Positions 1 through 7,281 of a stretch of 17,403 bases of DNA are shown piece after piece. Numbering within the stretch: the stretch's first letter is position 1; each line of letters begins with the position of its first letter. The notes below the pieces were generated by a model. The model saw only the letters and a program-made list of their open reading frames with translations, did no database searches and was not told the DNA's origin. The position numbers were made by a program, and so were the translations under genes. Source of the DNA: Ferruginibacter sp. Lineage in GTDB: Bacteria; Bacteroidota; Bacteroidia; Chitinophagales; Chitinophagaceae. The DNA is taken from positions 1 through 17,403 of the forward strand of contig JANXOQ010000438.1 in the NCBI GenBank assembly GCA_025357775.1, read 5' to 3'.

Positions 1-239
1 TGTGAGATGCATATTTTACCATTTCTAAAAAAGAAGTATTTAAATAAGGTTCGCCTTGAAAATAAAAAATAAGGTAAAGTAATTCTTTATGAATATCATC
101 TATTGTTTCTGTAAAAAAGATTTTTTTACAGAAACAATAGATGATATTCATAAAGAATTACTTTACCTTATTTTTTATTTTCAAGGCGAACCTTATTTAA
201 ATACTTCTTTTTTAGAAATGGTAAAATATGCATCTCACA
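1..239. repeat. 118-bp perfect inverted repeat with 3-bp centre (fold-back palindrome)
   Basis: Bases 1-118 are the exact reverse complement of 122-239; base i pairs with base 240-i, and only the central GAT (119-121) is unpaired. The left arm reaches the first base of the window, so the repeat may continue beyond it. The right arm is continuous with the coding sequence of the radical SAM gene that follows, so the left arm is the same gene fragment in reverse. A palindrome this long, with a tiny loop and set inside a conserved gene at a sequence end, is typical of a fold-back chimera from amplification, library preparation or assembly. A real inverted duplication or a hairpin replicon end is less likely but not excluded. 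Confidence 0.95.
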
Positions 240-907
240 AAGGCATATACACTGCCACAAGCACCAATGCACATTACCTTACAGACGAAGCTGCAAAAAA
301 AACTGTAGAAAGTGGTTTAGATAGGCTCATTATTTCTATAGATGGTACTACACAAGATTCTTATGTGCAGTACAGGGTAGGTGGAAATTTAGAAAAAGTA
401 ATAGAAGGTGCAAAAAATATTGTAAAATGGAAAGAGGAATTAAATAGTAAAACACCATTTGTATTTTTTCAATTTTTGGTAGTAAAACACAATGAGCATC
501 AAATAGAAGATATAAAAAAATTAGCAAAAGAAATAGGCGTAGATGAAGTACGTTTTAAAAGCGCACAAGTGTACGATTATGAAAATGATCCCAACAATTT
601 AATACCCACCAACGAAAAATACAGCAGATATAAAAAAAATGCGGATGGTAGTTTTAAAGCGAAAAATAAATTTGCAAATCGCTGTTGGAAATTGTGGCAT
701 GCTAATGTAATAACTTGGGATGGCTTAGTGGTGCCATGTTGTTTTGATAAAGATGCAGAGCACCGGTTGGGAAATTTAAAAAATGAACCTTTCAAAAAAA
801 TATGGAAAAACGATAATTACAAACAGTTTAGAACCGAGCTTATGAAAAGTAGAAAAAACATAGACATTTGTGCCAACTGTAGCGAAGGTGAAAGCGTGTG
901 GAAGTAA
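122..907 (+). CDS. Radical SAM/SPASM domain protein, 5'-truncated at the palindrome
   Basis: The C-terminal part of a radical SAM enzyme with a SPASM-type auxiliary cluster domain, about 261 residues from the palindrome axis to the stop. The FQGEP segment near the start corresponds to the GGEP motif on strand 2 of the SAM barrel. TSTNAHYL and LDRLIISIDGTT match the following core strands. The C-terminus has the SPASM cysteine pattern C-x17-CC (CWKLWHAN...VPCC) and a final CANC. The N-terminal CxxxCxxC that binds the SAM-cleaving 4Fe-4S cluster is missing, because the sequence folds back at 119-121. The open frame can be read from an ATG at 89, but residues encoded at 89-118 are only the left arm read in sense and are probably not real. 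The substrate cannot be told; SPASM enzymes often modify peptides or act as anaerobic sulfatase-type maturases. Confidence 0.85.
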   Translation, partial: FFTETIDDIHKELLYLIFYFQGEPYLNTSFLEMVKYASHKGIYTATSTNAHYLTDEAAKKTVESGLDRLIISIDGTTQDSYVQYRVGGNLEKVIEGAKNIVKWKEELNSKTPFVFFQFLVVKHNEHQIEDIKKLAKEIGVDEVRFKSAQVYDYENDPNNLIPTNEKYSRYKKNADGSFKAKNKFANRCWKLWHANVITWDGLVVPCCFDKDAEHRLGNLKNEPFKKIWKNDNYKQFRTELMKSRKNIDICANCSEGESVWK

Positions 908-931
908 ATAAATATTAAAGATTAAGTTATA

Positions 932-952
932 AAGGCTATTATAATTAGCCTT
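932..952 (+). terminator. Possible terminator hairpin after the radical SAM gene
   Basis: A perfect 7-bp stem, AAGGCTA (932-938) and TAGCCTT (946-952), with a 7-base loop, 24 bases after the stop at 907. The downstream T-run is weak, so termination is only plausible. The stem covers a TTG at 951 that could otherwise be read as the next gene's start, which favours the ATG at 1008. Confidence 0.4.
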
Positions 953-1007
953 GTATTATCTAATAATCCATGCTAATGGTTTAAACTTAAAACTTTTAAA
1001 TAAACAA

Positions 1008-2054
1008 ATGAATAAACAAATATTTAATAACAGAATTACACAAATAGTTGTACTAATATTAATTATACTAATAGCTATTTTATTAATTAAACAATTATTT
1101 GTTTTTGTACCCGGAATGTTAGGTGCTATTACCTTGTACATATTAAGTCGCAGCTATTATTTTCAATTAATATATAAAAAGAAATGGAAAAAAGGGCTAA
1201 CCGCCATGTTGTTTATTATAGGATTTTTTACCATTATAGCATTACCAGTTTATTTAAGTATAACACTCATTAGCCCTAAGGTAAATGAAGTATTGCAAAA
1301 TCAAGATAAAGTTGTGTTAGCTGTTCAATCTGCTGCACAAAAATTATCTATGAAAATTGGTACAGAGGTTTTATCTTCTGAAAATATAAAGACAGCTGCG
1401 CAAAAAATAACAACCTTTCTGCCTTCTTTATTAAGTGGAACAGCTGCTACTTTAGCTAATTTATTTATGATGTTTTTTTTGCTATATTTTTTGTTTATTG
1501 GTGGCATTGAAATGGAAAAAAGAATAAATAAAATTATCCCACTAAAGCCACAAAACATAAATATACTTGCCAGTGAAACTAAAATGATGATAAAAGCTAA
1601 CGCCCTAGGTATACCAATTATTTGTATAGTACAAGGCATTGCTGCTACTTTGGGGTATTTAATATTCGGGGTATCTGATTGGGGGCTTTGGGGTTTTCTT
1701 ACAGGCATTTTTGCTTTTTTTCCATTTGTAGGCACTATGATTATATGGGTGCCTCTTTGCTTATACATGTATGCACAAGGGCTAGTACTACCGAGTGTTG
1801 GGCTTGCCATTTATAGCATAGTAGTTACTGGCAATGTGGATTATGTTGCCCGCATCGGCTTTATGAAAAAAATGGGAGATGTACATCCACTAATCACAAT
1901 TTTTGGTGTTATTGTTGGGCTAAATGTATTTGGCTTTGTTGGTTTAATATTTGGTCCATTGCTAATTAGTTATTTTCTTATTCTAGTAAAAATTTATGTA
2001 AACGAATTTTCTGAAGATGAAATGGAAATGAAATTAGAAAACGATAAAGAGTAA
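1008..2054 (+). CDS. AI-2E family transporter (PerM/UPF0118-like membrane protein)
   Basis: A 348-residue polytopic inner-membrane protein. Hydrophobic segments lie near residues 11-46, 65-89, 146-166, 200-221, 228-256, 261-275 and 295-328. A soluble, helix-rich stretch at about 90-145 and the late motif HPLITIFGVIVGLNVFGF followed by GLIFGPLL are characteristic of the AI-2E/PerM family. Members have been linked to export of autoinducer-2 or other small molecules and to sodium/proton antiport; the substrate here cannot be predicted. The tail after about 332 is short and acidic. The frame is open from a TTG at 951, but that codon lies in a hairpin and adds a non-hydrophobic leader, so the ATG at 1008 is preferred. 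The MarR-type gene begins 6 bp after the stop, so the two are probably cotranscribed. Confidence 0.85.
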   Translation: MNKQIFNNRITQIVVLILIILIAILLIKQLFVFVPGMLGAITLYILSRSYYFQLIYKKKWKKGLTAMLFIIGFFTIIALPVYLSITLISPKVNEVLQNQDKVVLAVQSAAQKLSMKIGTEVLSSENIKTAAQKITTFLPSLLSGTAATLANLFMMFFLLYFLFIGGIEMEKRINKIIPLKPQNINILASETKMMIKANALGIPIICIVQGIAATLGYLIFGVSDWGLWGFLTGIFAFFPFVGTMIIWVPLCLYMYAQGLVLPSVGLAIYSIVVTGNVDYVARIGFMKKMGDVHPLITIFGVIVGLNVFGFVGLIFGPLLISYFLILVKIYVNEFSEDEMEMKLENDKE

Positions 2055-2060
2055 AATAAC

Positions 2061-2513
2061 ATGAGTTTAGAAACAGATATTAGCCAAAGTAAATTTGCCA
2101 ATGAGCATCAAAAGCTAACTATCAATATTATTTATACTGCAAATTGGATTAACGAAAAACTTAAATCTCTCTTTGATAAAGAGGAAATTACTCAACAACA
2201 ATTTAATATTTTACGAATTTTGAGAGGAGCAGGTACAGCATTATCTACCTTGCAAATACGACAACGTATGCTTGACAAAATGAGTGATACAAGCAGAATA
2301 GTAGATAGACTTGTATTAAAAGGGTTGGTAAAAAAAAACGCTTGCCCTGCAGATAAAAGATTAGTGGATATATGCATTACAGCAAAAGGAAATTGCTTGC
2401 TCGAAAAATTAGATTTGTATCAAGAAAGCATAGATAACATTCCTAATAATCTTACTGAAGATGAAGCAAAATTATTAAACGAATTGCTAGATAAAATAAG
2501 GGCAAACGAATAA
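2061..2513 (+). CDS. MarR family transcriptional regulator
   Basis: A 150-residue winged-helix regulator of the MarR family, normal in length. An N-terminal dimerisation helix (about 12-38) leads into the DNA-binding domain: ITQQQFNILRIL (43-54), the recognition-helix region MSDTSRIVDRLVLKGLV (74-90), and the wing with DKRLVDICITAKG (98-110), which is the family's DxRxxxxxLTxxG signature. The C-terminal helices (about 112-149) complete the dimer interface. It lies 6 bp downstream of the AI-2E-family gene. MarR genes cotranscribed with a transporter commonly control it and themselves in response to a small ligand; here that is inference from context only. Cys95 and Cys104 sit in and beside the wing, but nothing shows redox sensing. 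Confidence 0.85.
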   Translation: MSLETDISQSKFANEHQKLTINIIYTANWINEKLKSLFDKEEITQQQFNILRILRGAGTALSTLQIRQRMLDKMSDTSRIVDRLVLKGLVKKNACPADKRLVDICITAKGNCLLEKLDLYQESIDNIPNNLTEDEAKLLNELLDKIRANE

Positions 2514-2534
2514 TAAAAATTAATGTTATATGCT

Positions 2535-2566
2535 AAACAGCTGTAAACACTACAATAGCTGGTTTT
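2535..2566 (+). terminator. Weak candidate terminator after the marR-type gene
   Basis: AAACAGCT (2535-2542) can pair with AGCTGGTTT (2557-2565) with one bulged G, followed by a short T-run ending at 2566. It lies 21 bases after the MarR stop and before the adk promoter, where an operon end would be expected. The stem is short and interrupted. Confidence 0.3.
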
Positions 2567-2606
2567 AAAAATACATTTTTAACTATTTAGAAAATATTTT
2601 ATCATA

Positions 2607-2637
2607 TTTCTTTAAAAACATTTTTACCTTATCTTTA
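2607..2637 (+). promoter_or_regulatory. Bacteroidota-type promoter for adk
   Basis: TATCTTTA (2630-2637) matches the Bacteroidota -7 consensus TAnnTTTG in all but its last base. A TTTC (2607-2610) stands at the -33 position with a 19-bp spacer. The predicted transcript would have a leader of about 20 bases before the adk ATG at 2665. The same TTTC/19-bp arrangement occurs before the gene at 13088. Confidence 0.5.
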
Positions 2638-2664
2638 CCCGAAAAGAAAATATTATCACGACTT

Positions 2665-3240
2665 ATGTTTAATTTAATACTTTTTGGCCCACCTGGCAGC
2701 GGAAAAGGAACGCAAAGCGAAAAAATTATTGAAAAATTTGGATTATTTCATTTAAGTACTGGCGATTTATTGCGTTCTCAAATTTCTTTTCAAACACCAC
2801 TTGGGCTTGAGGCAAAAAAAATAATGGACAGAGGGCATCTTGTGCCAGATGAAGTAGTAGTAGGTATGATAAGCACAGCACTAGATGAAAACAGCCAAGC
2901 TAAAGGGTTTTTATTTGATGGTTTTCCACGTACTGCAGCACAGGCAGAATCGTTGGATAAATTACTAGAATTTAAACAGCAATCTATTGCTGTAATGCTA
3001 GCGCTAGATGTGAGCGAACCAGAGCTTATAAAAAGATTATTGAAACGTGGAGAAACAAGCGGAAGAAGCGATGATACAAACGAAGAAATAATAGCAGCAC
3101 GTGTAGCAGAATATAAAAATAAAACTGAAGCTGTAGCAGACTATTACAGACAAACAAATAAAGTAGTAATGATAGCGGGAGAAGGAACAGTAGAAGATAT
3201 TTTTGAAAGATTATCAAACGAAATAAAAAGCAGGTTATAA
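2665..3240 (+). CDS. adk: Adenylate kinase
   Basis: Catalyses ATP + AMP = 2 ADP in the cytoplasm and keeps adenylate pools balanced. All family motifs are present in 191 residues: the P-loop GPPGSGKGT (8-16), the AMP-site STGDLLR (31-37), FLFDGFPRT (82-90) and the lid arginines in RGETSGRSDDT (128-138). The lid is the short form without the zinc-finger-like insertion, which explains the length of about 190 rather than 214-220 residues; short-lid kinases are common in Bacteroidota. The ATG at 2665 gives a complete N-terminus running straight into the first strand. The gene is monocistronic: a promoter-like box lies just upstream and a strong hairpin covers its stop. Confidence 0.97.
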   Translation: MFNLILFGPPGSGKGTQSEKIIEKFGLFHLSTGDLLRSQISFQTPLGLEAKKIMDRGHLVPDEVVVGMISTALDENSQAKGFLFDGFPRTAAQAESLDKLLEFKQQSIAVMLALDVSEPELIKRLLKRGETSGRSDDTNEEIIAARVAEYKNKTEAVADYYRQTNKVVMIAGEGTVEDIFERLSNEIKSRL

Positions 3241-3257
3241 ATAACCTGCTTTTTATT
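3222..3257. terminator. Bidirectional terminator at the adk stop codon
   Basis: A 17-bp perfect stem (3222-3238 with 3241-3257, core AGCAGGTTAT/ATAACCTGCT) with five T residues inside its right arm and a run of A in the left arm. It overlaps the last codons and stop of adk. It lies between convergent genes and can serve adk on the plus strand and the T9SS-exported protein on the minus strand. Confidence 0.8.
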
Positions 3258-3276
3258 GTCAAAAATATTTAACTTT

Positions 3277-4425
3277 TTATTTCACAAATTGTTGAGTAAT
3301 AATCTTGTTATTTTTTTGTTTTACTTTTATGTAATAGTTTCCTTTTGGCAAATTTTCAACATTTATTTCATTGCTTAAAAAGTTACCAGTTAGCATTGTG
3401 CTACCAGCACTATTTACAATTGTATAAAAACTTCCTATTAAGTTAAATGAACTTTTAAGGAATATTTTACTTGAAACAGGGTTAGGAGATATTTTAATAT
3501 TATCTATTACATTACTGTAATTTATTTCTACAATTGAGGAGTAGTTTATTTTTCCGCTAAAATCTACTTGTGCAAGCCTGTAAAAATTTTTACCAAAAGC
3601 AGCATTTTTATCTTCAAAACTATAATTATTTTCATTTGTAGAATTACCAGCAGCATTTATTTTTCCGACTACTTTAAAAGTTATATTATCAGTACTATTT
3701 TCAATAGAAAAATAATCGTTGTTTATTTCTTGGGCAGTTTTCCAAGTTAGTATTACTGTAGTGTTACTTTGCCTTGCAGTAAATGCAGAAAGTGTTATTG
3801 GTAGAACTGTTTCACCTATTGTTAATACATTTGCGGGTGTTGCATTATCGCCACCTGTACCTCCACCCCCATCTACTGCGTTCCCAGCTGTATAAAATTT
3901 TACAGCACCAAAATTTGCAGCTGGCGCTGTCCATGGTATATTTATAATTCCACTATTAAGTAAACTGTTATGTTCTAAATAATTTCTGTTATTGCTGCTC
4001 ATATTTGAACTAGTTGTCAAAAACCAATTTACTACTCCAGGAGGTAATGATGCGCCCCAAGTATTTAAATTTGTATTATCAGAAGATTTTACACTTGTAG
4101 TTTGAAACCCATATTGTGGTGTGCCACTTGTAGCAACAATACTTATACGTAAGGTATAATTTGTACTAGGGGTATAATTTGTAACTGTATTATTAGCACT
4201 ATTTAAAAGTTGAACATCAAATGTTGGAGCAAATGTACCTCCACCATGACAATTAGCACAAGTACCGTTCCCAAAGGGAGCTCCAGTTCTATTTGCATTA
4301 CCACTTCCCGCAGCCCCTCCACTCCTTAGTGGGTGGTGGTAATTACCAAAACCACTTTTTTTAAAGCTGGAAGAAAAAATGATAATTGATAAAAATGCAA
4401 CTGATAAAAATAAAAGTTTCTTCAT
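3277..4425 (-). CDS. Secreted choice-of-anchor/reeler-like protein with CxxCH motif and T9SS sorting domain
   Basis: A 382-residue exported protein. Residues 1-20 are a signal peptide (MKK, then a hydrophobic core). GAPFGNGTCANCHGGGTF (48-65) carries a CxxCH motif at 56-60, a c-type heme or metal-binding site, and is followed by a beta-rich domain (about 66-207) resembling the choice-of-anchor V / reeler-like proteins common in Bacteroidota. Residues 208-302 (LPITLSAFTA...) are a fibronectin-like domain often placed before sorting tails. Residues 311-382 (KISPNPVSSK...LPKGNYYIKV) are the type A T9SS sorting domain, so the protein should cross the outer membrane and be released or anchored on the cell surface. 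The function is unknown. Whether heme is attached depends on cytochrome c maturation genes elsewhere. It ends facing adk, with a shared terminator. Confidence 0.85.
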   Translation of the reverse strand: MKKLLFLSVAFLSIIIFSSSFKKSGFGNYHHPLRSGGAAGSGNANRTGAPFGNGTCANCHGGGTFAPTFDVQLLNSANNTVTNYTPSTNYTLRISIVATSGTPQYGFQTTSVKSSDNTNLNTWGASLPPGVVNWFLTTSSNMSSNNRNYLEHNSLLNSGIINIPWTAPAANFGAVKFYTAGNAVDGGGGTGGDNATPANVLTIGETVLPITLSAFTARQSNTTVILTWKTAQEINNDYFSIENSTDNITFKVVGKINAAGNSTNENNYSFEDKNAAFGKNFYRLAQVDFSGKINYSSIVEINYSNVIDNIKISPNPVSSKIFLKSSFNLIGSFYTIVNSAGSTMLTGNFLSNEINVENLPKGNYYIKVKQKNNKIITQQFVK

Positions 4426-4530
4426 GATTAATTATTTAATTTATTCATACTAAAATTACAAAATAAATTTAACAAAATAATATAATTAATTTTTAATTGG
4501 CTGTTAAAGTCTCCTTTAATATTTGTATTT

Positions 4531-4610
4531 GTGCAAAAGCACTGGCTTAAGTAATTTCTCGTTGCTGTGCAGTTACTTTTTACCCAGTCTATTATAGTTG
4601 TTAAACTATA
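4531..4610. other. Structured non-coding stretch between the T9SS protein gene and uvrD
   Basis: The 253-bp gap between two minus-strand genes has no credible open frame, but holds three short inverted repeats in a patch less AT-rich than its flanks: GTGC/GCAC around an AAAA loop (4531-4542), AAGTAA/TTACTT (4549-4554 with 4573-4578) and TATAGTT/AACTATA with a 4-base loop (4593-4610). They could form a terminator region for the helicase gene, a small RNA or part of a dispersed repeat. No T-run makes one of them a clear terminator. Confidence 0.3.
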
Positions 4611-4678
4611 TTTACAATTTTATGTTAGTTTAATTATTGTACATGTAAAAAATTGTCTTTTGTATAAAAATTTCATGT

Positions 4679-7066
4679 TTATTCAATAATCATCAGCTTT
4701 GCATAATTCAACATTATTTTCTTTTCTCCATTTGTTTCAAAATTTATTGTAGCAATTGGATTATGCGAAGCACCTTCCATTTTTGCAATTACACCAAAGC
4801 CAAATTTTTGATGTTCTACTTTCTGCCCTTCAGCCAAGTCTGCTGTATTGCTTGCTGTAAAATTTATTGAAACAGTATGTTCTTTTGTTTGTGGTCTTGC
4901 AGGTATAGCATACGCAGGGCTTTCCGTTTCTCTTTTTGCAAACATACTGCCTTGGCTGCCACCATTGTTTTCAAAACCCCTACCCATACGCTCAAATGCA
5001 CTACCACGGCTGCCTGCGCTTGATGCATTGTTTCTTGCAGCCGCACCAGCGTAGCTTTTATCTAAGTTTTCATCAGGCATTTCATCTATAAAGCGGCTCG
5101 GTTCGTTTTGTTGTAACTGCCCAAAACGATAGCGTGCATTGCTATAACTTAAATATAATTTTGCTTTAGCCCTTGTAATAGCTACATAAAATAAACGACG
5201 TTCTTCTTCCAATTCTTCTCTACTGTTTATAGCCATCGCATTAGGAAAAAGCGTTTCTTCCAAACCACCTACAAACACTACCGGAAACTCCAATCCTTTT
5301 GCCGCATGAATAGTCATTAGCTTTACTACATCTTGGTTTCTTTCATCACCTTGGTCTGCATCGGTAAGCAGTACAATTTGTTGTAAATAAGCCCCCAAAG
5401 AAGCCCCACCACCCCCCGAAGTGGGGATTTCCAAACCTTCAATTATTTCTCCATCTTCATTTATTATACCAGTTTTTAATGGGTCATCTACAAATTCTTT
5501 TATAGAGTTTAGCAACTCCTGCACGTTTTCATACCTTGCTAAACCCTCTGTGGTTTTATCGTTAAACAAATCTTTTACCAAACCACAATTTTTGCCCACT
5601 AAAAACGCAATGTCATAAGCATTCTTTTTTGGCATTTCACTTTGAAACATTTTTATCATCGTCACAAAGTTGTCTATCGCCTCAAGCGTACCGCTTTTAA
5701 AACCATACATAGCGGCATTGCAAGCCACATCCCACATGCTCAAGTTTTGCTCATTGGCAAACAATACCATTTTATCTATCGTCGTTTTTCCAATAGCACG
5801 TACAGGGTAATTTATAATTCTTTTCAGCGCTTCTTCATCTCTTGGGTTTACAACAATGCGTAAATAACTCAACAAATCTTTTACTTCTTTGCGTTGGTAA
5901 AAACTTACGCCCCCATATATGCGATATGCAATACCCATGCGCCTTAGGCTCTCTTCAAAACTTCTACTCTGTGCATTGGTTCTATATAAAATGGCAAAGT
6001 CTTGGTTAAAATAATGGTTGCGCAATTTATTTTCTTGAATAGCATCTGCCACCATTTTACCCTCGTCGTTATCCGTCATGGTACGTACGAGTTTTATTTT
6101 TTCGCCTTGGTCGTTGTTGGTAAATAAATTCTTTTCTATTTGCCCTTTGTTGTTACCAATAATTTCGTTGGCTACGCTCAATATATTTTTTGTGCTTCTA
6201 TAATTTTGCTCCAGTTTTACCACTTTTACATCATCATAATCTTTTTCAAACTGCAAAATATTTTCTATCGTAGCACCTCTAAAGCTATAAATACTTTGGG
6301 CATCATCACCCACTACACATACGTTCTCATGCATGGCGCCCAGCAGTTTTACAATTTCGTACTGTGCTGTATTTGTATCTTGGTACTCGTCTATCAGCAA
6401 GTATTTAAACTTCTTTTGATACTTACTTAAACTTGCAGGTACATTTTTAAGAAGTATATAGAACTTAAATAATAAGTCATCAAAATCCATAGCACCGTTT
6501 TTATAACAACGCTTTGCATACGCATCATATATTTGCCCAAGCATGGGGCGGTTTGCCCGAGCATCTTCTTGCTGTAATTGATAATCGATTGCATATTCCG
6601 CAGGACCTACCAATCCATTTTTTGCAGATGATATTCTATTGTACACCACATTTGGTTTGTACAGTTTATCATCCAATTCCATTTCTTTTATAACCGTTTT
6701 TACTACACTCTTTGCATCGTCAGTATCGTAAATGGTGAAGTTGCTTGGGTAGCCAATGTTGGGTGCTTCGCTGCGCAATATGCGTGCAAACACACTATGA
6801 AAAGTACCAATGTATAAATTTCTTGCTTCGCTGTTTCCTAAAATACGCTCCACCCTTTCCTTCATTTCTTTGGCAGCTTTATTGGTAAACGTAAGCGCCA
6901 AAATATTAAAAGCATCTATGCCGTGGTGGCTCATCAAATGCGTAATTCTTGTAGTAAGCACTTTTGTTTTTCCGCTACCAGCACCAGCTATAATCATAAT
7001 AGGCCCGTCTTTGTGCAGCACCGCTTCTCTTTGCGGCTCGTTCAATTCATCTAAATAATTTGGCAT
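4679..7066 (-). CDS. uvrD: UvrD/PcrA-type ATP-dependent 3'-5' DNA helicase
   Basis: A superfamily 1A helicase that unwinds DNA in nucleotide excision and mismatch repair and removes RecA or stalled polymerase. From the ATG at 7066 it has 795 residues. Motifs: Walker A AGAGSGKT (27-34), Walker B LIDEYQD (224-230), motif III GDDAQSIYSFRGA (253-265), motif IV QNYRS (287-291), motif V TIHAAKGLEF (585-594) and motif VI RRLFYVAITRAK (623-634). A Gly/Ser/Ala-rich linker (about 670-715) leads to a Tudor-like C-terminal domain (about 745-793; KVEHQKFGFGVIAKMEG). That domain is typical of PcrA and is known to contact RNA polymerase, supporting a role in transcription-coupled repair. The frame also allows a GTG at 7072, two codons earlier, but that GTG overlaps a perfect promoter box, so the ATG is preferred. 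Confidence 0.95.
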   Translation of the reverse strand: MPNYLDELNEPQREAVLHKDGPIMIIAGAGSGKTKVLTTRITHLMSHHGIDAFNILALTFTNKAAKEMKERVERILGNSEARNLYIGTFHSVFARILRSEAPNIGYPSNFTIYDTDDAKSVVKTVIKEMELDDKLYKPNVVYNRISSAKNGLVGPAEYAIDYQLQQEDARANRPMLGQIYDAYAKRCYKNGAMDFDDLLFKFYILLKNVPASLSKYQKKFKYLLIDEYQDTNTAQYEIVKLLGAMHENVCVVGDDAQSIYSFRGATIENILQFEKDYDDVKVVKLEQNYRSTKNILSVANEIIGNNKGQIEKNLFTNNDQGEKIKLVRTMTDNDEGKMVADAIQENKLRNHYFNQDFAILYRTNAQSRSFEESLRRMGIAYRIYGGVSFYQRKEVKDLLSYLRIVVNPRDEEALKRIINYPVRAIGKTTIDKMVLFANEQNLSMWDVACNAAMYGFKSGTLEAIDNFVTMIKMFQSEMPKKNAYDIAFLVGKNCGLVKDLFNDKTTEGLARYENVQELLNSIKEFVDDPLKTGIINEDGEIIEGLEIPTSGGGGASLGAYLQQIVLLTDADQGDERNQDVVKLMTIHAAKGLEFPVVFVGGLEETLFPNAMAINSREELEEERRLFYVAITRAKAKLYLSYSNARYRFGQLQQNEPSRFIDEMPDENLDKSYAGAAARNNASSAGSRGSAFERMGRGFENNGGSQGSMFAKRETESPAYAIPARPQTKEHTVSINFTASNTADLAEGQKVEHQKFGFGVIAKMEGASHNPIATINFETNGEKKIMLNYAKLMIIE

Positions 7067-7071
7067 AGGCA

Positions 7072-7079
7072 CAAAGTTA
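7072..7079 (-). promoter_or_regulatory. -7 box (TAnnTTTG) immediately upstream of uvrD
   Basis: On the minus strand TAACTTTG matches the Bacteroidota -7 consensus exactly and ends 5 bases before the ATG at 7066. Transcription would start within a few bases of the ATG, giving a leaderless or nearly leaderless mRNA. The possible GTG start at 7072 lies in the box itself and is probably not transcribed. The -33 region at the usual spacing is only a T-run. Confidence 0.45.
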
Positions 7080-7224
7080 ATTTTTTATTCGTGGGATTAA
7101 AAAAAGAGTTACGGTTTTTAAGGTTACAGGGTGCAATTTGTGGGAAGTAAACTAAAATTTCATGACTATTATCTTGTGTGTTACTTGGAGCTGTAAGCAG
7201 AAAACCATTATTGAGCTTTTGTCC

Positions 7225-7281
7225 GCTGCCCGTCTCCAATCTTTTGCTCGTACCTCACAAAAGGATTTCCGCCTAAGCAGC
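7225..7281. repeat. Nested-stem element, possible degenerate dispersed repeat
   Basis: An outer stem GCTGC/GCAGC (7225-7229 with 7277-7281) encloses an inner stem AATCTTTTG/CAAAAGGATT (7238-7246 with 7258-7267, one bulged G) around the loop CTCGTACCTCA. The patch is distinctly less AT-rich than the surrounding DNA. From general memory it resembles non-coding interspersed elements of Bacteroidota genomes, but I cannot confirm that, and no second copy is visible in the window. Confidence 0.35.

Noticed and set aside
89..121. N-terminal 11 residues of the first open frame, starting at ATG 89
   Set aside because: They translate the mirrored arm and axis of the palindrome and do not fit a radical SAM N-terminus.
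1..239. Transposon terminal repeats or hairpin telomere as explanation for the palindrome
   Set aside because: The arms are gene sequence with no transposase nearby, and the axis interrupts a conserved coding region; an artefact explains it better.
951..1007. TTG start for the AI-2E-family protein
   Set aside because: It lies in a terminator-like hairpin and adds an extra 19-residue leader; the ATG at 1008 runs directly into the first hydrophobic segment.
1325..1810. 161-codon open frame on the minus strand
   Set aside because: It is antisense to the AI-2E-family gene, with low-complexity translation and no family motif; the sense gene is convincing.
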